The notes below the pieces were generated by a model that did no database searches, was not told where the DNA came from, and saw nothing but the letters and a program-made list of their open reading frames with translations. Position numbers and translations under genes: made by a program. Shown one piece after another: positions 53,596 to 62,690 of a DNA stretch of 64,000 nucleotides. Source of the DNA: Bacilli bacterium (GTDB lineage Bacteria > Bacillota_I > Bacilli_A > RF39 > UBA660); the NCBI GenBank assembly GCA_016302505.1, contig JAEDNL010000002.1, positions 1 to 64,000 of the forward strand, written 5' to 3'. Each line of letters begins with the position of its first letter. The stretch's first letter is position 1.

Positions 53596-55620
53596 ATGAA
53601 GAGGAATAAAATATTTGATTGTATTAACAAAAAAAATATTATATTGTATTTGAAGTCAAATATTTTATTTTTAGTTTATATTATTATGACTTTACTTTTG
53701 GATATTACGCTTAAGTTAATTACTATAGGAAATATTACATTTAGAGGATTAGTGTGTGATTTAATATTATCCTTAATAATTGGATCATTTATATATTTTA
53801 TTAAACCTAAAAAAAGATATATATATTTAACTATGTGGTTATTTATAGCTAGTATAATATGTATTATAAATACAATATATTATGAGTTTTATCAATCTTA
53901 TGTATCTGTAAATCTTATTAGAACAGCTAGTATGTTAGGAGAGGTACACAGTTCTTTATTTGAAAAACTTAAACTATATCAATTTATATATTTATTATAT
54001 CCTTTAATATTTTTATTAATTAATAAGTATATTAATACAAGGAATAAAGTAGTTATTTTAGAAAATAATAATAATGTTAAAAAGTTATATAAATATACTA
54101 TCTTAGTTGCATTTTGTTTATTTTTTATAGTTATTATTACTCTTAGTAAATCACAAATGACTAAGTTTGTAAAACAATGGAATAAAAATTATATAGTTCA
54201 TCAGTTTGGTATTTATACATATACAGTTAATGATATATTACAAAGTGTTAGACCAAAACTAACAACATCTGCTGAATATGATGAAGCTGCTCATGATTTT
54301 AGAAATTATTATGCTTGTAAATGGGATGAAAAGAATAAAACTAATGAATATACTAATAAATTTAAAGGAAAGAATGTTTTATTTATTCATGCTGAGAGCA
54401 TACAAAATTTCTTAATTAATTTAAAAATTAATGGTAAAGAAGTAACACCTAATATTAATAAATTTGTAAGTGAGGGAATGTATTTTAGTAATTTTTATCC
54501 ACAAATAAGTGTTGGTACATCATCTGATACTGAGTTTACTTTAACAACTGGTTTATTACCATCATCTAGTGGTACTGTTTTTGTAAATTATTATGATAGA
54601 AAGTATTATTCTTTACCTAAATATTTTAATTATTTAGGATATTATACTTTTAGTACTCATGCTAATTATAAAGAATATTGGAATAGAAATACTATGTATA
54701 AAACACTTGGATATCATGACTTTTATTCAAGAGAGTATTTTAACGTTCCTGATGAAGATAGTAAAGATTTTATTGGTCTTGGGTTATCTGATAGTTCATT
54801 CTTTAAACAATTAATACCAATATTAAAAAATATTAAAATTAAAAACAAACCTTTTTATGGTACAGTTATTACCTTATCTAATCATTCACCTTTTAGTGAT
54901 TTAGATAAATATGATGATTTTGATGTAAGTATGGATTATACATATAAAAATAATTATGGTTATAAAATCAAATCAAATTCTAATTATTTAGAAGGTACTA
55001 AAATGGGTAATTATCTTAAAAGTGCTCATTATGCTGATAGTGCATTTGGTGAATTTATAAACAACTTAGAAAAAAATAATTTACTTGAAAATACTATAAT
55101 AATATTTTATGGTGATCATGAGTCTAGACTTGCTAGAAGCGAGTTTGATAAATTATATAATTATGATCCTTTGACTGATTCAATTAAAAATTCAGATAGT
55201 GAAGGATATATAGATGTTAGTGGATATAATTATGATTTACTTAAGAATACTCCTTTTGTTATATGGTCATATGAAGAGGATTTAAGTAAGAACATAACAG
55301 ATGTTATGGGTATGTATGATGTTCTTCCAACTATTGCTAATATGTTTGGTTTTGATGAAAAATATTCATTGGGACATGATATATTTAGTGATTATGAAAA
55401 AATAGTTGTATTTCCAAATGGAAATGTACTTACAAATAACATATATTATAGTAATGCTAATGATGAATATATTACATTTAATGATGAGCCAATTGATGCT
55501 GATTATATTGAAAAGTTAAAAGAATATTCTAATAAAATACTTGATATATCTAATGGTATTATTTATTATGATTTAATTGATAGAGAAGAGAAGTTAATAG
55601 GAGAGTGTGAAAATGAGTAA
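53596..55620 (+). CDS. LtaS-like lipoteichoic acid synthase family protein
   Basis: About five N-terminal membrane helices (to about 185) are followed by an extracellular sulfatase/alkaline-phosphatase fold. The metal-binding Glu is in FIHAESIQN near 266, the nucleophile Thr in VGTSSDTEFT near 308, and the Asp-His pair in FYGDHESRL near 507. This is the polyglycerol-phosphate synthase family; the substrate could also be another phosphoglycerol acceptor. At 674 residues it fits LtaS (646 in S. aureus). It follows tagD with its own promoter and overlaps the next small gene. Confidence 0.88.
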   Translation: MKRNKIFDCINKKNIILYLKSNILFLVYIIMTLLLDITLKLITIGNITFRGLVCDLILSLIIGSFIYFIKPKKRYIYLTMWLFIASIICIINTIYYEFYQSYVSVNLIRTASMLGEVHSSLFEKLKLYQFIYLLYPLIFLLINKYINTRNKVVILENNNNVKKLYKYTILVAFCLFFIVIITLSKSQMTKFVKQWNKNYIVHQFGIYTYTVNDILQSVRPKLTTSAEYDEAAHDFRNYYACKWDEKNKTNEYTNKFKGKNVLFIHAESIQNFLINLKINGKEVTPNINKFVSEGMYFSNFYPQISVGTSSDTEFTLTTGLLPSSSGTVFVNYYDRKYYSLPKYFNYLGYYTFSTHANYKEYWNRNTMYKTLGYHDFYSREYFNVPDEDSKDFIGLGLSDSSFFKQLIPILKNIKIKNKPFYGTVITLSNHSPFSDLDKYDDFDVSMDYTYKNNYGYKIKSNSNYLEGTKMGNYLKSAHYADSAFGEFINNLEKNNLLENTIIIFYGDHESRLARSEFDKLYNYDPLTDSIKNSDSEGYIDVSGYNYDLLKNTPFVIWSYEEDLSKNITDVMGMYDVLPTIANMFGFDEKYSLGHDIFSDYEKIVVFPNGNVLTNNIYYSNANDEYITFNDEPIDADYIEKLKEYSNKILDISNGIIYYDLIDREEKLIGECENE

Positions 55621-56236
55621 AAGAAAGAATAAAAGTGATGCTTTAACAATAGTTGTTTTTGTTATTATAGGGGTAATATTATTTGGTTTTTTAGGATATA
55701 GAGTTTATAATGATTTTTTTAATAAGCTTGATGCTAAAAAAGAACTTGATTCTATAGGATTATATGGATATAGTTTGCATGATAGGGATTCTAAAACATA
55801 TAAGGATACTTTTAAGGAGCTTAGTAAAACTTTAAATAGTGATAATATTGATTATAAAAATTATGCCACGTTGGCTTCTAAATTGTTTATAATGGACTTA
55901 TTTACTTTAGATAATAAGCTTGGTAGTACTGATATTGGTGGTTTACAATTTATTCATAAAGATTTAAAAGAAAACTTTAAAGAAAATATGGGAAATACTA
56001 TTTATAAATATGTAGAAATAAATATAGATGGTAAGAAAACTCAAGAACTGCCAACTGTTAAAGATGTAACTGTTTCTGATGTTAAAGAAACAACTTATAA
56101 ATATAATAATAATAGTTATGATGCTTATATTGTTACTACTAGTTGGGAATATGAAAAAGATTTAGGTTATCAAAATTCAATGAAAATAACATTCATTAAA
56201 GATAAAAATATATTATATATTGTAAAAGGGGAGTAA
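55613..56236 (+). CDS. Membrane-anchored protein of unknown function, LtaS-linked
   Basis: AGGAG at 55599-55603 favours ATG 55613 over GTG 55607. A basic head is followed by one membrane helix (about 12-33) and an extracellular domain of ~170 residues with YKNYATLASKLFIMDLFTLDNKLGSTDIGG and a beta-rich end (YDAYIVTTSWEYEKDLG). I do not recognise the family. It overlaps the end of the LtaS-like gene by 8 bases, so it is probably an accessory of that enzyme (inference). Confidence 0.65.
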   Translation: MSKRKNKSDALTIVVFVIIGVILFGFLGYRVYNDFFNKLDAKKELDSIGLYGYSLHDRDSKTYKDTFKELSKTLNSDNIDYKNYATLASKLFIMDLFTLDNKLGSTDIGGLQFIHKDLKENFKENMGNTIYKYVEINIDGKKTQELPTVKDVTVSDVKETTYKYNNNSYDAYIVTTSWEYEKDLGYQNSMKITFIKDKNILYIVKGE

Positions 56237-56247
56237 TCCTCTTTTTT
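56224..56247 (+). terminator. Terminator after the LtaS operon
   Basis: AAAAGGGGA/TCCTCTTTT (one G-T) with a GTAA loop and T run, overlapping the stop codon. Confidence 0.75.
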
Positions 56248-56269
56248 AATGCAATAATTTGTTAAATTA

Positions 56270-56293
56270 AAAAAAGCAACTATTCTGTTGCTT
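56270..56293 (-). terminator. Terminator of the cohesin-dockerin-LCP operon
   Basis: On the minus strand AAGCAAC/GTTGCTT with a 6-base loop is followed by Ts. It overlaps the stop codon of the LCP gene. Confidence 0.8.
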
Positions 56294-58214
56294 CTTCAGT
56301 TTTAATAGTTTCAGTAGTTTCTTCAGTTTTAATACTTGGAGTAACTACTGTTTTTTTCTTTACATATATTGTAAGTGTTGATAATTGATCAATTATAGTA
56401 TCTTTATGTTCTTTTTGACTATGGTAATTATAATCATTCCAGTTAGAAATATTTACTGTTTGGTTATTATCTACATTTATAAATGATAATTTAAGCTTAT
56501 TAGTAGATGCATACGATTTAATTTGGTCTACAGTATATCCAGACATACTTTTTAAAGTATTTATTTTAGCTTGATTATATTTTCCTTGTCCGACTAATGT
56601 TTCTTTGTATGGATTATTTAAATCAAATGATGTTTTCTTTATTAAGTTATTATTATTTGATTCACTTAAATTATTTTTAATTTCTTTTTTAATATCATTT
56701 ATACTTCCCGTGTATGGTATTGTAACAGCCGGATAGCTCTTTGATGATGGTTCATATACATGATGCCATGCATTGTATCCTGATAATTGACTTCTTTGAA
56801 TATTTACTAAGTTTGTATTGTCTGATATAACAATTGATTTAGCTAGATTATAAAGTGATAATACATCTTTAGATTTAATATTTGTTTGAAAGTTTGCTTT
56901 AACTGTTTCTAGAACATTTATAGCTTGATTTGGATCTCTTAATTTAGTTCCTGCTTCAACTATACCAAGTATTACTTTCATTTGATTTTTACCTCTTGTA
57001 TAGTCATTTCTAGTTCCTTCATTATAACTTGCACAATGTTTTGCCATTTGTTTACCAGCACCAGATCCATCATTTGGTTTATGTCTGTTTCTTGACATTG
57101 CGAGTGCTTGTTCACCATTTAAATGTTGTTTTCCTTTTAATACAGTTATTGTATTATCTCCCCATTGTCTTGAACTATTTTGTTCACAGAATGAATATGG
57201 TACTTCTACATCTATTCCACCAACCGCATCAACTAATTGTACAACTCCTTTAAAGTTTATCTTTGCATAATAGTCAATATTAGTACCAAATAATTTTTCC
57301 ATTGTATTAACTGCACATTCTGATGAACTTCCCCAAGTAACAGTGTTAATTCTTCTATAATTATTACCTGAACATGCTGTTTTTAAATACATATCTCTAG
57401 GTACTGATGTAAGCGTTGCTCTTAGTGTTTTAGGATTAAATGTTACTAGTAATAATACATCTGCATTATATCCTGATGTTACTCCATCTTTTGATGAATC
57501 AACACCTATAAATAACATTGTAAATGGTTTATTTAATGAAGCAGTTGTGTTTGTTGAATTGTTTTCTTTTGATTCATATTTTTTAGTTTTTTCATAAAGT
57601 ACTACAGTTTCTTCTTTAATATTTTCATATCCATCTAATGAATAAAACATATCAGTATAGTTTGAACTAAAGAATGCTGCGTCTACTTCTTTGTTTTTAA
57701 GCGCATATAATAATTCCATTGTTGATTCGTATTTTTCTATAGTATTATTTTTATCTAATTTTAATTCATCTATTATTTCATTTGGAAGAGTATATCCTTC
57801 AACATCACTACTGTCTGTAATAATGCCTATTTTGGCTTTATATAAATCTTTATATGTTTTATATTTTTTATTGTAAGTTACTAGTGATGAACTAGCTGTA
57901 TTTTTAGTATCACTATAAGAGTCAATTGTTTTATATATTTTATTTAAATAATAGTAACCACCAAATTGAATTATTGATACTAGTAAACACATAATTAGTG
58001 GCACTATAAATGCTGATTTGTTTTTCTTTTTAATACTTCTAAGTAATAAGTAACTTATAAAAATAAGTAAATATAGAAGAACTAATATTCCATATATTCT
58101 ATAGAAAGTTTCAACACCTTTATATAAAACAAGGCTATAGCCTAGGAGACCTAGGCTTATTAGTTGTAATAATATTAATATTATACTTAGTAATGCTTTT
58201 ACTTTTTTATTCAT
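56280..58214 (-). CDS. LytR-CpsA-Psr (LCP) family ligase with extra extracellular domain
   Basis: LCP enzymes attach wall polymers to peptidoglycan. Three membrane helices lie in the first 105 residues. Next comes an added domain (about 125-215) with YKDLYKAKIGIITDSSD and LKNKEVDAAFFSSNYT, like part of a periplasmic-binding fold. The LCP domain (about 235-470) has FTMLFIGVDSS, SVPRDMYL, AVGGIDVEVP and MSRNRHKPNDG with the expected Arg and Asp residues. The Thr/Glu-rich tail ends TIKTEEATE. The start overlaps the cohesin-like gene by 8 bases, so it is the last gene of that operon. Confidence 0.9.
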   Translation of the reverse strand: MNKKVKALLSIILILLQLISLGLLGYSLVLYKGVETFYRIYGILVLLYLLIFISYLLLRSIKKKNKSAFIVPLIMCLLVSIIQFGGYYYLNKIYKTIDSYSDTKNTASSSLVTYNKKYKTYKDLYKAKIGIITDSSDVEGYTLPNEIIDELKLDKNNTIEKYESTMELLYALKNKEVDAAFFSSNYTDMFYSLDGYENIKEETVVLYEKTKKYESKENNSTNTTASLNKPFTMLFIGVDSSKDGVTSGYNADVLLLVTFNPKTLRATLTSVPRDMYLKTACSGNNYRRINTVTWGSSSECAVNTMEKLFGTNIDYYAKINFKGVVQLVDAVGGIDVEVPYSFCEQNSSRQWGDNTITVLKGKQHLNGEQALAMSRNRHKPNDGSGAGKQMAKHCASYNEGTRNDYTRGKNQMKVILGIVEAGTKLRDPNQAINVLETVKANFQTNIKSKDVLSLYNLAKSIVISDNTNLVNIQRSQLSGYNAWHHVYEPSSKSYPAVTIPYTGSINDIKKEIKNNLSESNNNNLIKKTSFDLNNPYKETLVGQGKYNQAKINTLKSMSGYTVDQIKSYASTNKLKLSFINVDNNQTVNISNWNDYNYHSQKEHKDTIIDQLSTLTIYVKKKTVVTPSIKTEETTETIKTEEATE

Positions 58215-59685
58215 TTTCTTTAGTCACTTCTTCTTTCTTTTTCATATTTGACTTTTTTGTTGACTTTGCGGTTTTTTTAGTAGTAGTTTTCTTTTTTACT
58301 GTTGTATTTTTTTTTACATCTTTTAATTTTTCTTCTTCAAGTTTCTTTTCTTCTTCTTGTTGACGCAATAATTCTTCTTGTTTTTTTCTTTCCTCAAGTA
58401 GTTTTCTTTTTCTTCTTTTATTTTTCCTCATTTTTGATAGTAATATACATATTAATATACATATTATTATAGTTGTTTCTGCTCCTAAAAAGACTATGAT
58501 TTCTGTATACATTTTTATTTTTTCTTTATAATGTTTTGTCATTTCATCGGTATATATAATAGCAGTATTATTTTTACTATCATATAAATAATAGTTATCT
58601 TTTCCATTTGTTAAATCTTTTGCTTTTATAATAGCATATTCGCTATCTTTTTGAGCTAGTGCTTTTACTTCAATGTTATTTATTTTAATAGTTTTTTCTT
58701 TATAAGCACTATCAAATTTTTTATCTATATCAAGTGGTAATAATTTTAATTTTTCAAGTGATATTTCATTATATTCTTTATATGATTTGTCTTTTTCATT
58801 ATATAAATATAATTTTATATTTCCTTCACTATCTTTAAGTGCGATTAATGTTACATTAGCAGATTCATTAAATAGGGAAGGCACTTTTTGACCATCTATT
58901 TCTATTTCTTTTATTTCAAAGTTTTCTTTGCTTTCTATACTGCTTGTTCTTTTTACTATAACATAATCTTTATCATTTATTTTAACAGTTATTGGATTAG
59001 GATCAATTACACTTACAATTAATGTGTATTCTTTAGTACTTCCATTTTCTGCAGTGACTGTTATTACAAATTTATTTTCTCCTTCGGATACTTCATGTTC
59101 ACCATCTCCATTAACACTGGCAGATGAATCATTTTTACGAGCATTAATATTTACTTTGGTTGTATCTGAGGGTACTTCTACTTTATAGTTTGTTTCATCT
59201 TTTGAGAAAGAAGGGGATAAGTCGTACCCATCTACTGATAAACTTTTTAAAGTATTGTCTTTTGAATATGATGCTTCTAGTTCTGCTTGAGTAATTACTT
59301 TTACTGTTTTTGATCTTCTATTCATAGAAAGTTTATTTTCATTTTTATCATAGGCACCAGCAGATTTAACTGTGACAGTTCCACTTCCTTTAGCGATTGC
59401 TTTTAATGTCCATGTTTTACTTCTTGCGTTTTCGCCATAATCACTAAAGAAATAAACATTTCCTCCGCTTACTAATTTAAATTTGCTTTTATCATAGTCA
59501 AGTGTCCATTCCCATGAACCTAATGTTGCGCTTGATGATATTTTAGTTGATACTGTAAATGTTCCTCCAACTACTACTTTACTCTTATTTGTTGACACGG
59601 ATATTGTTGCTGATGCTGCATGAACAGATAGGGTAAAAGTAAATGTAAGAAGTATTGTTAATAAATATTTTGTAATCTTTTTCAT
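58207..59685 (-). CDS. Membrane-anchored cohesin-like protein with cadherin-like domain
   Basis: The signal peptide (to about 23) precedes a cohesin-like beta-sandwich (about 24-132; SKVVVGGTFTVSTKI..., GSWEWTLDYDKSKFKLVSGG). A cadherin-like beta-sandwich follows (about 143-228; LKSLSVDGYDLSPSFSKDETNY starts it), then a further beta region and a membrane helix (about 395-415). The cytoplasmic tail is very basic (KKTTTKKTAKSTKKS). The cohesin call rests on the pattern VxVGGTFxV...LDYD. The next gene upstream encodes a dockerin, which supports it strongly. Expected role: a docking receptor that holds the glucosaminidase at the membrane or wall. Confidence 0.75.
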   Translation of the reverse strand: MKKITKYLLTILLTFTFTLSVHAASATISVSTNKSKVVVGGTFTVSTKISSSATLGSWEWTLDYDKSKFKLVSGGNVYFFSDYGENARSKTWTLKAIAKGSGTVTVKSAGAYDKNENKLSMNRRSKTVKVITQAELEASYSKDNTLKSLSVDGYDLSPSFSKDETNYKVEVPSDTTKVNINARKNDSSASVNGDGEHEVSEGENKFVITVTAENGSTKEYTLIVSVIDPNPITVKINDKDYVIVKRTSSIESKENFEIKEIEIDGQKVPSLFNESANVTLIALKDSEGNIKLYLYNEKDKSYKEYNEISLEKLKLLPLDIDKKFDSAYKEKTIKINNIEVKALAQKDSEYAIIKAKDLTNGKDNYYLYDSKNNTAIIYTDEMTKHYKEKIKMYTEIIVFLGAETTIIICILICILLSKMRKNKRRKRKLLEERKKQEELLRQQEEEKKLEEEKLKDVKKNTTVKKKTTTKKTAKSTKKSNMKKKEEVTKENE

Positions 59686-59693
59686 TCTTCCTC

Positions 59694-61838
59694 CTATAAT
59701 TGTTTATCACCTTTTAGATGTTTTTGAACTTGTAGTAAATCAAGTATTGTTATGTTATTATCGCCAGATGTATCTGCTGCGTAAAAATATGCTCCTGATA
59801 ATTTTTTATCATTTTTTAAATGTTTTCTTATTTGAAGTAAATCAAGTATAGTAACATCTCCATCACCTGATGAGTCTCCTCTTACAACTATTGTGTAAGT
59901 TTTAGTATCTATTGCTGAGACTATTGTTATTTTTTGACCTGTTGCTAGTTTTGTATTATCACTTTGTACTTTTCCGTTAGAATTAGTAACAATTATGTTT
60001 TTAGCACCACTTTTAATTAAATTGTTTTTAAGATCACTAATTAATGTTTTAGTTCTTATATTAGTTAAATAACCATTTTTATCATTAATATATGATGAAT
60101 TAATTATATCTTTATTAGATGTTGTATCTTCAACTTTATGAATAGTAACTGTATATTGTTTTTTAATACCAGTTTGAGATGTTACTGTTATAGTAATATC
60201 AGTTTCATCTTCTTTAAGTTCATATTCACCTGTGCCAGTTATAGTTGAGTTAGAACTTTGTAAGTTAGCTTTAATAGTTACCTTATTAGTCGTTTTAGGA
60301 ACATATGAATCATATGTTAATACATCTTTATCAAATGAAGGAGTGATATTATAATTTACAACTTCTAATTTAGATAAATGGTTATTATTGTCACCGCTCT
60401 TCGGTAGAGAAGTGTAATTAGGCATATTGTTATAAACAGGAATTCTAAATATAAATGTTTGACCTATATTTCCACCATTAACATATGCATTATAAGCAGA
60501 ACTTCCTTCAGTAGCAGGTGCTTGTATATTTGTTTGATATTGATGAGTATATTTAGATGATGTTGTATCAGTACTTACATTAAATTTTTGAAAATATAAT
60601 GTGTTTTGACCTTTGGTAATGTAACTTACTGCTAGGAATGATGCTCCTTCTTTAATAGCAGTTTCTACATTATTCCATTCACTACCTTTTCTATCGATAA
60701 GTTTTGCTGCATAAGCAAGTCCTCTTACTACAGGATCATTTGTATAATCATCTTTGTGTGCTCCGATATTAAAGAAGTTATAGTAACCACTTCTAGTTTG
60801 TCCTCTATATGTAAAGCTTCTACCATCAGTTGAAGCACTACCATCACTACTTACTTCTTGTCTGATTCTACTGGCAATATGTACAGGGCTTATTCCAAGT
60901 GACTTGCCAGCATTAAACATTGGAACAGTATATTTATCATCTTTTAATTTACCATTTCCAAATATAGCTTTTGTTAGACTAGGGTAAGAACTTTCTAAAC
61001 TCTTATCGTAATCTAATTTTTCAAACATAAACATATATTTTTCATTTAACCAGTTTCTTGGGTCTAAATAGAAGGCTACTACTTCGCTATTTACATAATA
61101 CCAGTTTTTGCCTTCAGCTGGTGTTGAAGATGTTCTATAACTGTCATTAGTTGTTTGCATATAGTTTTTACCAGTTTCTTTATTAACTGAAGTATTAAAA
61201 TCTAAATTAGTTTTATCTGCTATAAATTTCCAATTAGGATATTTTTTATGTAAATAAGTTAAATATGGAATATATGTATCAGGAAAACCTGCGTTACTTA
61301 ATTCTTTTGAATAATTATCATCACTAGCTGTTATATCACTTTTTTTAATAACATAATTTTTACTAACATATCCAATTTTATTTCCATAATACTGTACTTT
61401 GTACCAATCACCATATGTTCCTAAGATTGTTACATTAACGCCTATAGAAAGTCCTTCAATATATTTTCCACCAGGACTTTGTCTTACTGAAACATCATTT
61501 CCATATATTCTAGCTGACCAATCTATTACTGTTACATCAGAATTTGATTTATCAACTTTTTTGACATACCTACTACAAACGTAGCCTTGTCTTTCTTTAT
61601 ATAAAACTTTTGCCCATTTTTGTTTACACCCAGTTCCGGAATATAAAGTATCTTCAAGAACAGTTATTTCTGTTCCTCTGTTAACGCTTACTATTACATT
61701 ATGGTTAGTACCAGCCCCACTTCTTATTCTTACATCATTACCATTTATCTCAGCATCATAACCACTAGCATTTATATATAGTGGAATACACATAAAAAAT
61801 ATAAGAGAAAATATTATTTTAATTGCTTTCTTTTTCAT
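59694..61838 (-). CDS. Dockerin-bearing N-acetylglucosaminidase with SH3 domains
   Basis: The frame reaches 61898, but AAAGGAG lies just before ATG 61838, which opens a good signal peptide (MKKKAIKIIFSLIFF, ending INA). Domains, counted from 61838: two SH3b domains (about 28-85 and 105-165), a LytD-type glucosaminidase (about 180-475, catalytic Glu in ASRIRQEVSSDG), a cadherin-like domain (about 485-575), and a C-terminal dockerin (last ~60) with two calcium loops, GDSSGDGDVTILDLLQIRKHL and ADTSGDNNITILDLLQVQKHL (each a duplicated EF-hand-like segment). It cuts peptidoglycan glycan strands. The dockerin should bind the cohesin encoded next. An extended -10 promoter lies at 61878-61870. Confidence 0.9.
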   Translation of the reverse strand: MKKKAIKIIFSLIFFMCIPLYINASGYDAEINGNDVRIRSGAGTNHNVIVSVNRGTEITVLEDTLYSGTGCKQKWAKVLYKERQGYVCSRYVKKVDKSNSDVTVIDWSARIYGNDVSVRQSPGGKYIEGLSIGVNVTILGTYGDWYKVQYYGNKIGYVSKNYVIKKSDITASDDNYSKELSNAGFPDTYIPYLTYLHKKYPNWKFIADKTNLDFNTSVNKETGKNYMQTTNDSYRTSSTPAEGKNWYYVNSEVVAFYLDPRNWLNEKYMFMFEKLDYDKSLESSYPSLTKAIFGNGKLKDDKYTVPMFNAGKSLGISPVHIASRIRQEVSSDGSASTDGRSFTYRGQTRSGYYNFFNIGAHKDDYTNDPVVRGLAYAAKLIDRKGSEWNNVETAIKEGASFLAVSYITKGQNTLYFQKFNVSTDTTSSKYTHQYQTNIQAPATEGSSAYNAYVNGGNIGQTFIFRIPVYNNMPNYTSLPKSGDNNNHLSKLEVVNYNITPSFDKDVLTYDSYVPKTTNKVTIKANLQSSNSTITGTGEYELKEDETDITITVTSQTGIKKQYTVTIHKVEDTTSNKDIINSSYINDKNGYLTNIRTKTLISDLKNNLIKSGAKNIIVTNSNGKVQSDNTKLATGQKITIVSAIDTKTYTIVVRGDSSGDGDVTILDLLQIRKHLKNDKKLSGAYFYAADTSGDNNITILDLLQVQKHLKGDKQL

Positions 61839-61869
61839 ATATACTCCTTTTATTATCATTATCATTATA

Positions 61870-61878
61870 ATTATAACA
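61870..61878 (-). promoter_or_regulatory. Extended -10 promoter of the cohesin-dockerin operon
   Basis: On the minus strand TG-T-TATAAT occupies 61878 down to 61870, about 30 bases before ATG 61838. Confidence 0.6.
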
Positions 61879-61926
61879 AAATTCGATATTTTTTTCATCT
61901 TTTTAAGGTAAATTTACATATAAATA

Positions 61927-61935
61927 TGTTATAAT
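61927..61935 (+). promoter_or_regulatory. Extended -10 promoter of the SGNH hydrolase
   Basis: TG-T-TATAAT at 61927-61935, divergent from the minus-strand promoter 50 bases away. Confidence 0.6.
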
Positions 61936-61957
61936 AGCTAATTAAAGAGGTGTTATA

Positions 61958-62632
61958 ATGAAAAAGAAAGAGAAAATTACTATTAATTCTAAAATAATAC
62001 TAATTATATTGGAAATTTTATTATTGATTTCACTAGTTATTAATATTTATCTTTTTAGTATTAAGAAAAATATTAATTTACTTGATGAAAATATTGTTTT
62101 TTTTGGGGACTCTATTACTAATGGATATAAAATAGAAGAGTTTTATCCAAAAAATAACGTAATTAATAGTGGTATTAGTGGTAATATTACAGAAAATTTA
62201 TTAGAAAGAATGGATGATGTATATAAATATAATCCATCTAAAGTATTTTTACTTATTGGTATTAATGACTTAAATAGGGGTTATAGTAGTGATGAAATAT
62301 TATCTAATATGCAAAAAATAATTAATAATATTAAAACTCATAGAAAGTATACTAAAATATATATTGAGTCTATTTATCCTATAAATAGAAATGTTTTTGA
62401 AGATAAAGATTATTCATTTAATGAAGACATTACAAATGACACTATTAAAGAAATAAATGATAAAATTAAGGATATGTGTAAAGAAAATAATGTCCAATAT
62501 ATTGATGTTTTTAGTAATTTGTTAGATTCAGAAGGTAATTTAAAAGATATTTATACTAAAGAGGGACTTCATTTAAGTGATCTTGGTTATTTTAAAGTTA
62601 CATCTAGTTTGAGTAAGTATGTAAGTGAATAA
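61958..62632 (+). CDS. Membrane-anchored SGNH/GDSL hydrolase
   Basis: There is one N-terminal membrane helix (about 13-34). The SGNH blocks are visible: VFFGDSITNG with Ser52, the Gly of NSGISGN, Asn in LLIGINDLNRG, and EGLHLSDLGY with the catalytic His (Glu instead of Asp before it in the D-x-x-H position). Such enzymes deacylate wall polysaccharides, peptidoglycan or lipids; the substrate is not evident. It is near tagO and the wall-hydrolase operon, which suggests a cell-envelope substrate. GAGGTG precedes ATG. Confidence 0.88.
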   Translation: MKKKEKITINSKIILIILEILLLISLVINIYLFSIKKNINLLDENIVFFGDSITNGYKIEEFYPKNNVINSGISGNITENLLERMDDVYKYNPSKVFLLIGINDLNRGYSSDEILSNMQKIINNIKTHRKYTKIYIESIYPINRNVFEDKDYSFNEDITNDTIKEINDKIKDMCKENNVQYIDVFSNLLDSEGNLKDIYTKEGLHLSDLGYFKVTSSLSKYVSE

Positions 62633-62660
62633 AAATTTTATATAGTTAAAATAATAAATA

Positions 62661-62669
62661 TGGTATAAT
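62661..62669 (+). promoter_or_regulatory. Extended -10 promoter of tagO
   Basis: TG-G-TATAAT at 62661-62669, 22 bases before ATG 62691. Confidence 0.6.
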
Positions 62670-62690
62670 TATAATTAAGGATGTGAAATA

